The position numbers were made by a program, and so were the translations under genes. The notes below the pieces were generated by a model. The model searched no databases. It saw only the letters and a list, made by a program, of their open reading frames with translations, and was not told the DNA's origin. From Oidiodendron maius Zn (Eukaryota > Ascomycota > Leotiomycetes > Myxotrichaceae), in NCBI GenBank assembly GCA_000827325.1, contig KN832878.1, positions 1,550,001 through 1,614,000 on the forward strand: 64,000 nucleotides of DNA, read 5' to 3'. Positions 1-10,837 of the stretch are shown one piece after another; the first letter of the stretch is position 1; every line of letters begins with the position of its first letter.

Positions 1-750
1 CCATGGGACGGGAATGGAAGTTTGCCTAAGGGTTCCCCTTTTTCATTGGATATGCGATAGAAAGCTTCTTTTTACCTTAACTAGGCTGTTATATACTGCC
101 GCCTGCAACAGTTAAAAGCGCCTCTAGGACCAGTCACAGTTCTTAGAAAGGCCAGATTCTGGGTAATGCATTATATATGCATCATACTTGGCATAGTTAC
201 CTGGGTGGCTGTAGCTAACAATCAAGTGCTGTCTAATATCTAGAGATGTAGATACACTGACTCTCAAATCACCAGTATAAGCATTTACTATGAGCTATCT
301 GGCTAAGTACCTTGATAGTCCTGATGTGTGATATGTAGAGGCAATTTTGAGCCGGTATTAGATGAATAAAATAGAGTTATCATGAGATTGGCGTTGTGGC
401 TTTAAATCTTCGAAATTTCCTTGCGATGTAAATACCGATTGCGTCCGAGCTTAATCAAGCAAATTATCCGGTACTTGAATACAGTCTTTTATAGCTAAAC
501 CTATAATGTAACGGATGACTCTGTTGTAATGCGATTCGTGGTTGAATCAGCTTTATTGGATGCATATCCATCCAAATATACCCCATGCGGTGAAACACAT
601 GAGCTTTAAACTATCAGCCTGAGGAAGTCGTCCCAAATAACAAGTCTATGAAAAGAGAAATGTCGAACAAATATTAATAAAAATCAGACACTACTCTTCA
701 ACATCATTTCACCTGTCACTGCGCGTGACTCTAAAGACGAACAGTGTTCA
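1..750. other. AT-rich intergenic DNA, no gene seen
   Basis: Both strands were read. There are only short random reading frames and no recognisable domain or clear terminal repeat. It lies downstream of the 3' end of the PRISE-like reductase on the minus strand. Confidence 0.5.
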
Positions 751-2315
751 TCAACGTTTTGGAAGAAAGTTCAGCTCTTGCGCCGTCTTCATGACTTCCA
801 AAAAGTCTGCTACTGAGTTGACAGTGGCGTGGAATCCGAACCGTCGTGCCTTACTCATGTCTAAGACGATCTCATGCTGGATGCTCACCATCCCGTCAGC
901 GAACCCCCAGCTGGCCTCGTAGAACACCGCTCGATCTAGATCTTCGCGCGCTACGAGTCTGTCCCACGCGGCCCGGACATGCTCCTGTTTGGCCCATTGT
1001 TCCAGGCTGAGCCGCAGCTCGAACACCCCGTGTTCGAGTGGATCCCGGGGTGACGGGAGGTCGCTGATGGACCGGACGGGAAATTCCCCTGGCCGGCTGA
1101 GTACCGCGTTGCTCGCTACCGGCGTCGAGAAGTACGCGGCCACGGCTGGCAGGATGCGCGACCAGCTTGTCAGATCGCCGTTGGCTGCGTTGAATGCTTC
1201 ATTGGCACAGGCGGGTGTGAGCGCACAGTATTCTGCGAGCGCAGCATTGAGCGTCGCCGACGATAAGGTGTCAATCCCAAAGTACTTCGAGCGGGTGCCA
1301 TGAAACACCACCGACTCTCCCAGCTCGCGGCAGATGACGGTGTACAGGCCGATGGCAATTCTTTCATACCATGGGAATTAGAATTGATTCAGTTTTATGC
1401 TTTACGGGGATATTTATATTTTCTTACGCGATATTCATGAAATTTCCCTTAACAGCTCCGACGACAGACGAGGGTCGTATCACTGACCAGTCGAAATGCT
1501 GTTGTGGTCCCAGCTCTTTCAAGATATCTTCCTGGCTAAGCAAAAATGGTCAATATTATGACGCATCAATGGAACGGAATGAGTAGGTCTTACTTGTAGT
1601 AAAAGTTGGGTAGAGTGAGGACGCGCGGATCGTCCTCTTGACACGGGGACACCGCTGGACCTATATGGAGCCCATAGTGCTATTGGCCTCAAGCTGTCAG
1701 CATCGGCTTCTCTCCTCTGATCTCATTAAGAGAGGTAGGGCGAGGGAAGGCAGGAGGGAAGTCAGGAAGGAAGAAAATGAAAAGAAGGAGGTCCTATATC
1801 GGCTTACCTTGCCTCCTGTCTGCAGGACCAGTCGTTTGAACGGTCGGCCTTTCAGAGCTAGAATGAAATCGCGGAGCATTTGACCTGCAGGAAACCCATC
1901 AGGGCTGCTACAAGGGGTGGAGATGGAGAGACAGACTATTTTCGACTACCATCTGGTCCTGTCCTCCCCACAGCTTCCCGTCGTCGCCGGAGGACTCCTT
2001 GTACGCGAAGAAGAACACATAGTCTGCGGATACGTTGGCGACTTCTAGGGCCTGTTGGATCGAGTCTACACCGGCCAGCAGGTCGACAGAGACGTGCTGG
2101 ATCTGAAGCGCATCAATGCCTTGGGGCGGTCGGCGTGACAGTGAGAAGACCTTGGTCCAGCGCTGCGGGTGTTTGGCCAGAAGTCGCAACATGTATTGGC
2201 CCGAGACGCCAGTGGCACCCACGACGATGGCTGTGTGTCCTTGGATGCCTGGGTAATCGGGCAAACCACAGTACGGCCCGTCATTGTACACGGACTGGAG
2301 ATGGGGAGTCGCCAT
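751..2315 (-). CDS. PRISE-type short-chain reductase (progesterone 5-beta-reductase/iridoid-synthase-like), 5 exons
   Basis: Predicted 419-aa NAD(P)H-dependent reductase of the PRISE branch of the SDR superfamily, likely reducing activated C=C bonds (enones). Exons on the minus strand are 2315-1937, 1884-1808, 1679-1594, 1535-1428 and 1360-751; all junctions are GT-AG and the summed length is a multiple of three. The start is the ATG at 2315, just before the Rossmann strand. Visible motifs are GATGVSG (about residues 33-39), TGGKHY, which carries the family's catalytic lysine (about residue 152), and NFYY (about 177-180), which carries the catalytic tyrosine. The sequence RPSSVVGAVKG follows as expected. 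The gene looks intact. It is divergent from the P450 at 2700, with 384 bp between the start codons. In fungi this family is common beside P450s in tailoring gene sets; the substrate cannot be read from sequence. Confidence 0.85.
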
Positions 2316-2699
2316 GATGTGGAGCTGTGAAGCCGGCAAATAGGTTTGTTTGTCATTAATCACCCCCCACTTGGACTTATATAAACATTTTCCAGCGCGT
2401 TGGTTATGCAGGGGACTGTGATGCTCTCCCTTCCACCGACGGCGGAGTAAAGGACAGGCCTCGAGGAGGAGGCGAATGCGGTGGCGGAAGCTGCACTTGT
2501 CGGGTCGGACCACGCCCCTCACGGAATGACCAATGGTCCAGCTCATGGGCTTCCAATGTCCAGGATCTATCATCGCCCTGCTATCCGACCCGCATGGTCG
2601 TCGTCGCCCTTCCCCGCCATGAGATCTCTCCGCCACGGCCAGAGCCCGAGCTAAAGCACAACTACGACATATATAAAAGTCTATACCGCAGGAAAGAGC
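2316..2699. promoter_or_regulatory. Shared bidirectional promoter of reductase and P450
   Basis: A 384-bp region separates two divergent start codons. A TATATAA-type element for the P450 lies near 2669-2678, about 22-30 bp before its ATG. A TATATAA element readable on the minus strand lies near 2375-2385, about 60 bp upstream of the reductase ATG. Co-regulation is inferred from this arrangement, not shown. Confidence 0.55.
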
Positions 2700-4833
2700 A
2701 TGTCACACGATAATATTGATTCCCAGTCGGTTATGATCTTGTGCGGCCAAATTTTTCGTTATATCAACATGATGTATAAGGACACGCTGCAGGGAGTCAA
2801 CATTCCAAACCTGGTGATATGGCCGGCATTGGGGACTGGTCTTCTTGTTTTATGGGAATTTATTCAAGCTTACTTTTTAATCGGTCGCTACAAGAATTGG
2901 AGAAAGCTTGTAAGTTTCCCAGATTGCCTCAATCTATGCCCTAACGTTGAACCCGTACTCAAATAGCCACCTGGACCGAAGCGCGCTTTTCTGTCCGGGA
3001 CTCCTGGTTATCCTCATGATAAAGCACACCTGTGGTTTAAATCCCTTTCTGAAAAGTATGGAGAAATTTTTTCCGTATGGCATGGACCGAATAATCTTCA
3101 AGTTGTTTTGAATTCACCGAAGGCGATCCGTGACCTCTGCGATAAGGTGTGCCACGCATTCCCATCTGAGTTTAGTTCAAATTTGTTTGGACTAACAAGC
3201 TCCCTAATACAGAGAGGAAACATATACAATAGTCGTCCTAAAATGTTCGTATTTCAAGACTGCATCTTTCGAGGAATCTCTATTACAGCCACTGGATACA
3301 ATGATGTATGTTCGCCACAACTATCTGTAGCTATGCCCGTAACCTAAATGTTGAAATAGGGATGGCGGAAGCAAAGAAAAATATTCAATTCTTTGCTTAG
3401 TCCTGCAGCGAGTAAGAAGTTCTACCCATATCAAGATTATGAATCGAAACAATACATATATGATATCCTCACCTCGCCGGACCAGTTCTATGAGCACGCA
3501 GAGCGTTTCGCGACTAGTATATTGACTAGCACAGTATACGGGTGTGTAAAATCTTTACGTATCTGTATAAATGTATTGATAATGTTTACAGAATCCGCGC
3601 AGATAATATCACTGATCCATCTGCAATGGGGCTTATCTTGATGGGATCGTGGCTAGAAGCTCAATTGCATCCTTCCCGATACTGGGAGGATCAGTGGCCC
3701 ATGTTGCATAAGATTCCTAAGACTCTTGCCCCTTGGAGGGCAAGCTATGACAAGAATTCTCAGCTACTCGATGACATCGCTCATGCTTGGTGGGATCCGG
3801 CCAAAGCAAATGTGAAAAACGGGAAAGCCGTACCTTGCTTTGCAACGAGCTTCGTGGATAGCTATCAGTCAGAAGGATACACAGACGACGAAGCCGCGCT
3901 AATTACACTGAGCCTGATGCTTGCCGGCGCTGGTACAAGTGCTGCAACACAAAATTTTTTGATAATGGGTTGTCTCACAAATCACGAGGCCGTTGAAAAA
4001 GCTCACGAAGAGTTGGATCGGGTAATTGGTTCATCCAGGCTACCAGAACTTAGTGATGAACCAAACCTTCCTTATACCAGAGCTATGATTAAAGAGACCC
4101 TAAGGTGGAGACCATTTGCTAATTCCGGTAATGTTATTTCATTAGATGCGTTGCTAAAGACGATGCTAATTCAACAACAAAGGGTTTTACCATGCTACAA
4201 CAAAAGATGATGTATACAATGGATATTTCATCCCCAAAGGAACGACTATTATTAATAATGCTTATTCGGTACACAATGATGAGTTACGCTTCCCTGATCC
4301 TGACAAGTTCGAGCCCATACGCTACATTAATTATCCTTTGAGTGCATCCGAATACGCAAACATGGCGGATGCAACTAAAAGGGATCACTTTGCTTATGGA
4401 GCGGGGCGACGTATCTGCGTAGGCATGTCCGTTGCAGAGCCTAGCCTCTTTTTGCTTGCCTCTAGGTTTCTGTGGGCTTTCGATGTTCAGTATGCCCTAG
4501 ATAAGAATGGAAAGCCAATATCAGTCGACACCTATAATTATGCCGGTAATTCCGCCTTAATTAACTCTATGACATACTGAGAACATTATTTAATATGCTA
4601 TAGGGGGTACCTTTGGCAAACCAAATCCGTTCCCTGCGAAAATTATTCCTCGAAGCCCTGAGCACTCTTCAGTAGTCCGCCAATCTTTCTCTGCTGCACA
4701 CACAGATGTCAGGAGCCTGGCTGATGCAACAGCATTGGGTGAGCTCCCAGGAATGGAGGCTTTAGTCGAAAAATTGAAGAGAAACCCGGATGTTAGTTCT
4801 GCTGTGAAGGCTTTAGTTGAAACTTTAAAGTAA
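2700..4833 (+). CDS. Cytochrome P450 monooxygenase, 7 exons
   Basis: Predicted 597-aa microsomal P450. Exons by eye are 2700-2909, 2967-3146, 3213-3305, 3360-3541, 3592-4127, 4183-4545 and 4604-4833; frame is kept throughout. An N-terminal hydrophobic stretch (about residues 33-55) should be the ER membrane anchor and is followed by the PPGPKR proline hinge. The I-helix has AGAGTS (about 331-336), the K-helix has ETLR (about 389), and the heme loop FAYGAGRRICVG ends the core with its ligand cysteine near 478. The last exon carries the usual PFPAKIIPRS tail plus about 50 extra residues. All signature residues are present, so it looks functional. It resembles the phenylacetate-hydroxylase/O-methylsterigmatocystin-oxidoreductase type of fungal P450, but the exact CYP family is not assignable here. 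Confidence 0.9.
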
Positions 4834-4943
4834 AACATTAGTACCAGTTTTCCTTAGAAGGTGTGTAGCAACCATAACTGCCAACTCCTTCTATATACTA
4901 GCACATTGTGTTATACTTTCGGAGTGGTTAGCTTCTATTTACT

Positions 4944-5169
4944 GGGTCCTAATGCTTCAAGTACATGCTGCAGGTGCGATATAGGTGCCTGTTAGGCTGC
5001 CTATTGGTGTGTAAAGGTAACTATGTGAGAACCGAAGCACTCATACTTAATACCACGCACTCAATTCAATCATTGAATAGGCTTCCACATGAGTACCGTA
5101 TGGGTACGAGCGGCAGCCTAGTAGGCACCTATATTGCATGTGTATTATGTACCTGAAGCCTTAGGGCCC
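4944..5169. mobile_element. MITE with about 55-bp terminal inverted repeats
   Basis: The left end starts GGGTCCTAATGCTTCAAG. The reverse complement of the right end starts GGGCCCTAAGGCTTCAGG. Both arms continue with a shared GATATAGGTGCCT or AATATAGGTGCCT followed by TAGGCTGCC. The element is about 226 bp and has no coding capacity, as expected of a non-autonomous DNA transposon. It sits about 110 bp after the P450 stop codon. The family is not recognised. Confidence 0.75.
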
Positions 5170-5235
5170 GGTCAATATTAATGCATGGCTTAAGATGCCA
5201 GTAGATACACCGAATTAATTAATTTATGAATAGTA

Positions 5236-6180
5236 GCTGTACCCTTTGCCGTAGTTACATTTTTTAGCTAACACGTTAATCTCTTGGTCAAATATCACAA
5301 TCTTTAGGATTAACTTGGTCCTATTACTCCTATAATATTCTCTTGAGTTTAGTAATTAAAGTTAAAGGATTTGGGATTATTATAATCTTATGTTCCATCT
5401 ACCTATAAATCTTCTCAATTGCGGTTAAATCCGCTAAATAAAGCAGCTATTTAAACCCTATAATCCCCTAATTAAGACTCAGCAGGCTACCTTTCCCTTT
5501 ATAAGCCTTTACCCCATCTTCTATGAATAAAAAGGGCCTCTTTTCTTGCTTAGAGAGAGTGTCAAAATAGGGGAATACTAAGACTCTAAGGCTTGAGTTT
5601 GGTAGGCGTAGCTACATTTCCATTTTATGTACTCTTCGTTCTCTAAAAATACTGAGGAAGACTTATAATTCCAGCCAATAGCCCCCTAAATCATGACATT
5701 AGTCCTGCCACTCCTACAGGCTAGTTTCATGCATATATTGCACTTCTTCTGGCTAGGACGCCTAGTCATATGGATCTGCCTTCTTTTCGCACTCATAAAA
5801 GTGATCTTATCACTCCACATGATACGTACCTCATCCTCAGTTCCTTACTACCTATATTTAAGAACAAAAGCAAGTCGTTCTACAACCTTTTTCTGTTTAT
5901 AAATAGTCGATAGCATGCCAAGCATCTTCTCTATCCATGTGCGCGTAATGTGCGTTAAATAGTCGTGGTTAATGCGTCTAGTCGGAGGGAAGCTTCTACC
6001 TGACTATACAGCGCGCTCTACTTACTCCAACTAGTAGTAACAGAGCGTATGAGACGTCAAATATCACGAATTGATAAGAGCTTTGGCTTGTATTGCTTCC
6101 ATTTTCAACTCATCCTGGAGGATTTAGGATTGACTATTGACTATATTGTTAATCGCGCAAGGCTAGTCTGCCTCAAAATC
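5236..6180 (-). mobile_element. Degraded Tc1/mariner-type transposase
   Basis: Read on the minus strand in shifting frames, the region gives a recognisable order of Tc1/mariner DDE transposase pieces. Around 5700 there is a motif like NVMIWGAIGWN, then an MEDG-like block, then a degraded version of the SPDLNPIE-type motif around 5430, then a WDQVNPKDC-like block and a C-terminal GKGYSYY resembling the usual KGGATKY end. Many stops and an excess of TA-rich codons fit RIP plus drift. No intact frame remains. It lies next to the MITE at 4944; whether they are related was not established. Confidence 0.6.
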
Positions 6181-6440
6181 TCCCTGTGAGAGTGGCCGGA
6201 TTTTCGAAATAATTGCGTTTTAGTGAGTGCTAGAATCTCTCGATTCTGGCTAGGTTCGTGTTTAACTGCAGGAGATGATAAAATTAGTGTTGGATTCATG
6301 GTTAATTACTATAATGGCGCATTCTTTATTGTGGTGGAGAGGTTTTAGAGAAATGCAGAATGTGGAACGCTGGTTTTCTGTCGCGCTCGCTTAGGAGTAC
6401 GACAAGGTGTGGCTCGAGCTCTTACTACGTACATTGACCC

Positions 6441-7130
6441 CTATTTCGCCAATTTGGTATAGAAATTCTGCTTCGTGATGAGATCTGGACGAGGAGTGAG
6501 ATACTTGAAACGAGGGTCCTTGGATGGAGTAGTGAGCTTGTCACTCAAAATATCGGCAACCGTATAATACGAGACCAAGTGATGTTGGACACCTCCAATA
6601 GTGACGCTCAAGGTCTTCTTGACCAAACCCCCCTCTATAAGGCCATAGGAATCCACAATGGGCTCAACAAGTGAGCGCTCAGCTCTGTTCCGTACGAGAC
6701 TACTATAGTTCTCTGCTTCAAAAATTGAGGCCATCGAGACTGGACCGGATGTATTAGCTAACCCGCTAACCGATGTTCCGCAAAGAACTACACTATTGGA
6801 TATTCCTAGAGATCTCTTGCTACGCTTTGCCGCCCTCTTCTCTCCATGGCAGAGGGGCCGCTCAAGCTCGCGATAGACGAGGAAGTCCTCTAGAGTTCGA
6901 CTTGGGCTCCACGGAATACCATCAGTCCAGCGTTTGATACCCGAGGAATGCTCTTCATAGATAAAAACACTCCCGCTCCTGATCAAGCGAGCTCGCTCAC
7001 GATCGTTGGGACGTCGAGGAACTTGCTTTAGATCTCCGCTAAGATAAGCCTCAAAGAGCAGAAGGCCATCCAGGGTTGAAGCAATGTACCCATAGTATGT
7101 CGGAGTCAAAGGTGAGGAGGTCGAAGCCAT
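6441..7130 (-). CDS. Short WOPR-domain (Gti1/Pac2 family) transcriptional regulator
   Basis: The single-exon frame gives 229 aa from the ATG at 7130. It begins with the classic start of the family, TPTYYGYIASTLDGLLLFEA, followed by VPRRPNDRER, LIRSGSVFIYEE and GIKRWTDGIPWSPSR. The second half of the WOPR fold is also present (GGLVKKTLSV, HHLVSYYTVADI, LTTPSKDPR, RPDL). WOPR proteins (Wor1, Ryp1, Sge1, Pac2) bind DNA and steer morphogenesis and effector or secondary-metabolite programs. Known members are usually 350-460 aa or more, with a long low-complexity C-terminal tail. Here the protein stops right after the domain, so it is DNA-binding core only. It may be a short paralog with altered activity. 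Confidence 0.8.
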   Translation of the reverse strand: MASTSSPLTPTYYGYIASTLDGLLLFEAYLSGDLKQVPRRPNDRERARLIRSGSVFIYEEHSSGIKRWTDGIPWSPSRTLEDFLVYRELERPLCHGEKRAAKRSKRSLGISNSVVLCGTSVSGLANTSGPVSMASIFEAENYSSLVRNRAERSLVEPIVDSYGLIEGGLVKKTLSVTIGGVQHHLVSYYTVADILSDKLTTPSKDPRFKYLTPRPDLITKQNFYTKLAK

Positions 7131-9366
7131 TGCTGAACCTAGAGGACAGAGAAGAAGCTCCGTGACTGATCTGAGCAGGCGTTGAGGTCGGGACAAGACT
7201 AGGAGGCTTACTGTAAAAGGTGTCTAAACAGTTCTTGTAGAATGCCTGCCTCTGCAAGCTACGAAACGGTTGGAGCTGCTCTTGGGAACGCAGATAGCAG
7301 GAGGAGAGAAAAGATATTGGATTGAGCTTTAAGTCATCAAGGCTAACATTCGTAACGAGTTGAGAAAACCGCAGAGAAGGCTACCCCAAAACGCGATGGC
7401 GGGAAATGGGATTGTCGGATGTCTGTGGTATCAAGGGTGCGTGATCGGAAGGGTAATTGGGATGGCGCCGTAGACAGAGGTACAAATCCCAGATGGAAAC
7501 TGCTGCTATGATCGCTGCCGTGACGCAGAGGAATGAGGTAAGAGGATGCAAGGGTGGTGAGTCTGATGAAAGATGAGCATGCGGGGGAACCCAGAGCGCG
7601 GGAGAGATGGCGCATGTCGGCCCGGGTCATTGTGCGGGGTATCCGACTAAGTTTATGTCTCGGGGTTTATGGCGGCAGTGAGTGGTTGCGAAAAGACTAA
7701 TGACATTCTTTGCCAGGTCTCACAGGTGCCTTCTATTTCGCCAGAAAAAGCCGCTTAGAGAGTTTAGTGAGCGCCCGCTCGTAAAGGCCTTTATTGGGGT
7801 GTCTACAAGTCGTTGGAATCCGGTACCAGAGTCAATACAATTGAAAATAGAAAATATTTTATCCTCTAATAGATAGGGTAGATATATAAATGTTTATGCC
7901 AATTGGTATATATAAACTTAAGTAATCTATTATCTCCGCGTGAGCTTTTAGGGACAATTTATATCAAGTTATTGCGGAATGATGAGGCGGACAAGATGGA
8001 CTTTTGGAAGAACTCATAAGACACCACTCCGCCATGGACATGCCACTTGCTTTGCCCTCTCTGATGTCGTTCGAGAACAATCTCAGTCACCTCTATCTTA
8101 CTTATCATCGATTGAAGTCTGATAGATATAGTATCGCCCGTTGATCGAGGACAGCTTGAGATAAGATGGTCGTCTATCCACAAAAGTCACGTGACCGTAT
8201 GATTCAGGACTGGTTCTTGTGGATCCACGCCTTAATCGCGAGGTTTCCCCCTTCTCGCCTAGTTTCCCGTAAACTAGTCGCGATTATTTCTATTAAGCAA
8301 ATTTTAAGTGCTACCTCCCCGTTTTAGAAAGACTTCTTAAATATATCCATGTACATCCCATTAAATCAACAGTGCGATTCCATTCTATAAGCCACGTCGG
8401 ATCCGAGCCAATCTTGCTAGCGTAGTGTAAACCCTTAAAACCGCTAGACGATACGGGACTATATTTAACCGGAGAATCTGTTAAGGATTTGAGCGCAACA
8501 TGCTAGAGGCAACTTCAAGTTGAAATCAGCAGCACGATTCCACTAGACTAGGACTAAATCTGACGGGAGATAATACTCGTCTTAAGGCAGGCTAGTGCGA
8601 CGGGCAAGTCGATTCTGGGTGGTAAGTTAACTGACAGGATCGGTAATTGAAAGGGGAAAGCGCCAACTTGGATAGTTCAGGACATCAGTTTGCTATCCTT
8701 AGCCCCAATTCCCGCTAGCTCAAGTCTCGACGTCCTCCTGTGTTAAAATTCTAGTTTTTAATCCTACAGTAATTCCTAAGAAAATATTCTCCATCTAAGC
8801 CGACGTCTTTAGAAAGAACGACAAGGAGATATGCCCCGTTGGGCTCCTTCTCTTACACCCAAGCATGTGGGCTGGCGCTAAATCATCCACGAGTGATAAT
8901 TAGCGGCCTACTTGGCATGAATTTTGTTCAATATTGTAACCGCCACGTAAACGAGTTACTTACCAGTCCTACACTAGTGCCACTTAAAACGCTAAAATCA
9001 ACAGCGCGTTTTCCGAATCCATATAACCTCGGGCGATTGGAACGGCATAAACCGCGGCCTATCTAATTGATAGATTAGAAATCAGAAGTCTCGACTCCTA
9101 AAATGACTAATAATGCGACCTAGGAGGCGGATAATTGTAAAGGAGGCGGGTACAAAGATTATCTCGGACTTAGGAAACAACGACGTTGACAAGATTTGCA
9201 ATCAACAAATTTTCGACGTTAAATAGATGAGCTAGTATTTTACGTTAGTAACGGCGGCTTGACATCGCGGTAACTACTGGCATACTAGAAAATCATATAA
9301 ACTGACGGCCTCAAGTCTATTACAATTCAGGCTTGCTTTACCACCAAGTTAGAGAATCGACTCAAA
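7131..9366. other. Repeat-rich intergenic region
   Basis: More than 2 kb without a convincing gene. A minus-strand frame at 7343-7630 has no recognisable family. From about 8.2 to 9.3 kb the sequence seems a mosaic of decayed repeats, including three copies of a short core like TCAACAGTGCGATTCC. The last stretch is the promoter of the NmrA-like gene at 9367. Confidence 0.4.
8361..9015. repeat. Three diverged copies of a short dispersed repeat core
   Basis: The copies begin at 8361 (TTAAATCAACAGTGCGATTC), 8520 (TTGAAATCAGCAGCACGATT) and about 8993 (TAAAATCAACAGCGCGTTTT). Related copies are at 15429 and 19743. The family is not recognised and the element ends are not resolved. Confidence 0.4.
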
Positions 9367-10293
9367 ATGGCACCTAAATTTCTCATCACAGGAGCAACGG
9401 GCGTCCAAGGGGGGGCAACCGCCCGTATCCTTCTCTCTCAAAATGCGACTGTGCACGCACTTGTCCGTGATAAAACCTCTCCTGCATCCCAATCACTTCA
9501 AGAGGCAGGCGCCATCCTCTTCCAAGGTGATTTCGATGACACGACTGCGATCAAAGCAGCAATCACAGGTGCCTCGGGCATATTCCTTAACCCCTTTCCT
9601 ACGATGGACCCCGAATTATCGGTCCGCCAAGCTCAAAACTTCATCGATGCCGCTATCGCTTCCAAAACCATCAAAACAATTGTTCTATCAACAGCATTCT
9701 TTACAGCAGCCCGAGATACCATCTGGGGTTCCACAGATCCGCATCGCGGCCTACAGCACTACTATAACCAAAAGATTGCGATTGAGGGAGCGGTAAAAAG
9801 TTCCGGACTGCAGAACTATACAATTCTCAGGCCATGCTTTTTGATGCAGAACTACTTGCTTCCGCAGGCTGCATTCCTAAATCCAGAATTGTCTTCGGAA
9901 GGCGTGCTGGCCCATATTTATGATAAGGGCAGAAAGATGCCACATCTTGATGCAGAGGACGTAGGAAAGTTTGCGGCCGCTGCATTGCTAAATCCGGGGA
10001 AGTTTAGAGGGGAAGAAATTGAGCTGGGTAATGAGAACTTGACGGTAGAGGAAGTAGCTGCCATGATGAAATTGGCAACTGGCAAGGACGTGGGAATTAG
10101 GAAGAGGAGCGAGGAGGAGGCGAAAAGGGTCTGGAACCAGAATCCATCATTAAGATTTCAGGGGCTGGCTAATGAAGTAGATCTAAGTATGGATGGGGCA
10201 GCCCTGGGGAAGAAGTATGGAATCCCATTGAACAGTTTTGAGGAATTTTTGACGAGGGAGAGAGAGGTTCTCATTGAAACCATAGCAAAATAG
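9367..10293 (+). CDS. NmrA-like NAD(P)-binding protein
   Basis: Intact single-exon gene for 308 aa. The N-terminus KFLITGATGVQGG is the NmrA-type GxxGxxG Rossmann loop. The middle (VLSTAFF, LRPCFLMQNYLLP) and the C-terminal ENLTVEEVAAMM region fit the NmrA/HSCARG family of atypical short-chain dehydrogenases. These proteins lack the YxxxK active site and either sense NAD(P) redox state, as NmrA does for the GATA factor AreA, or act as reductases in tailoring pathways. It lies upstream of a decayed Zn2Cys6 regulator on the same strand. Sensor versus enzyme cannot be settled by reading. Start chosen as the ATG directly before the first beta strand. Confidence 0.85.
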   Translation: MAPKFLITGATGVQGGATARILLSQNATVHALVRDKTSPASQSLQEAGAILFQGDFDDTTAIKAAITGASGIFLNPFPTMDPELSVRQAQNFIDAAIASKTIKTIVLSTAFFTAARDTIWGSTDPHRGLQHYYNQKIAIEGAVKSSGLQNYTILRPCFLMQNYLLPQAAFLNPELSSEGVLAHIYDKGRKMPHLDAEDVGKFAAAALLNPGKFRGEEIELGNENLTVEEVAAMMKLATGKDVGIRKRSEEEAKRVWNQNPSLRFQGLANEVDLSMDGAALGKKYGIPLNSFEEFLTREREVLIETIAK

Positions 10294-10837
10294 AAGTAAA
10301 GTGATAAGCTTCGAATAGCCATGAACGAAGTATTTCAAAGAATTCATTATACCTCAGCCCGTTATCCTAGTGAGTTGTTGGAATCGCACTATCAATTTTA
10401 GCTTTTCGATATAGAGTAAGCTATATAATAAGCGCGTTAGATGGCACTTCTTAAATGCATCATGTATATAGGAGCCCTGCGGCGTCCGAAACTAGAACTC
10501 GGTTATAATTTTCCAACCTATCCGGATATTCAGAGTTGTAATCACAACACTAGTGGTCGATGTCCATCTTTGTATATCATACAACAACAACGATCACATT
10601 TTCAGTTGATTTAAGGGAGGATTGAAAACCAGGGAGTATATTAAAGGATATCATAAATTATTCGAGTTTTCTTCGAACGATATTAAGGCATTTTCCTATC
10701 TATCAAACTACGGCAGGATGGATGTCCGGACTGCGGCCAGGAAGCTTGAGAGGGAGAATACAGCAGGAAAGCTACTTACGGATGTCAGTATCAAGCCACT
10801 CCCTTCGTCCCTATACCAATTGACTAAACAGGACTAG
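10294..10837. other. Intergenic, possible decayed 5' part of the next regulator
   Basis: No intact gene. An open frame over 10622-10837 leads in the same direction into the damaged zinc-cluster coding region at 10838 and may be its former N-terminus. It has no recognisable motif of its own. Confidence 0.35.

Noticed and set aside
7343-7630. 95-codon minus-strand frame resembling a mitochondrial targeting sequence
   Set aside because: Rich in Ser/Arg but no downstream domain found; probably chance.
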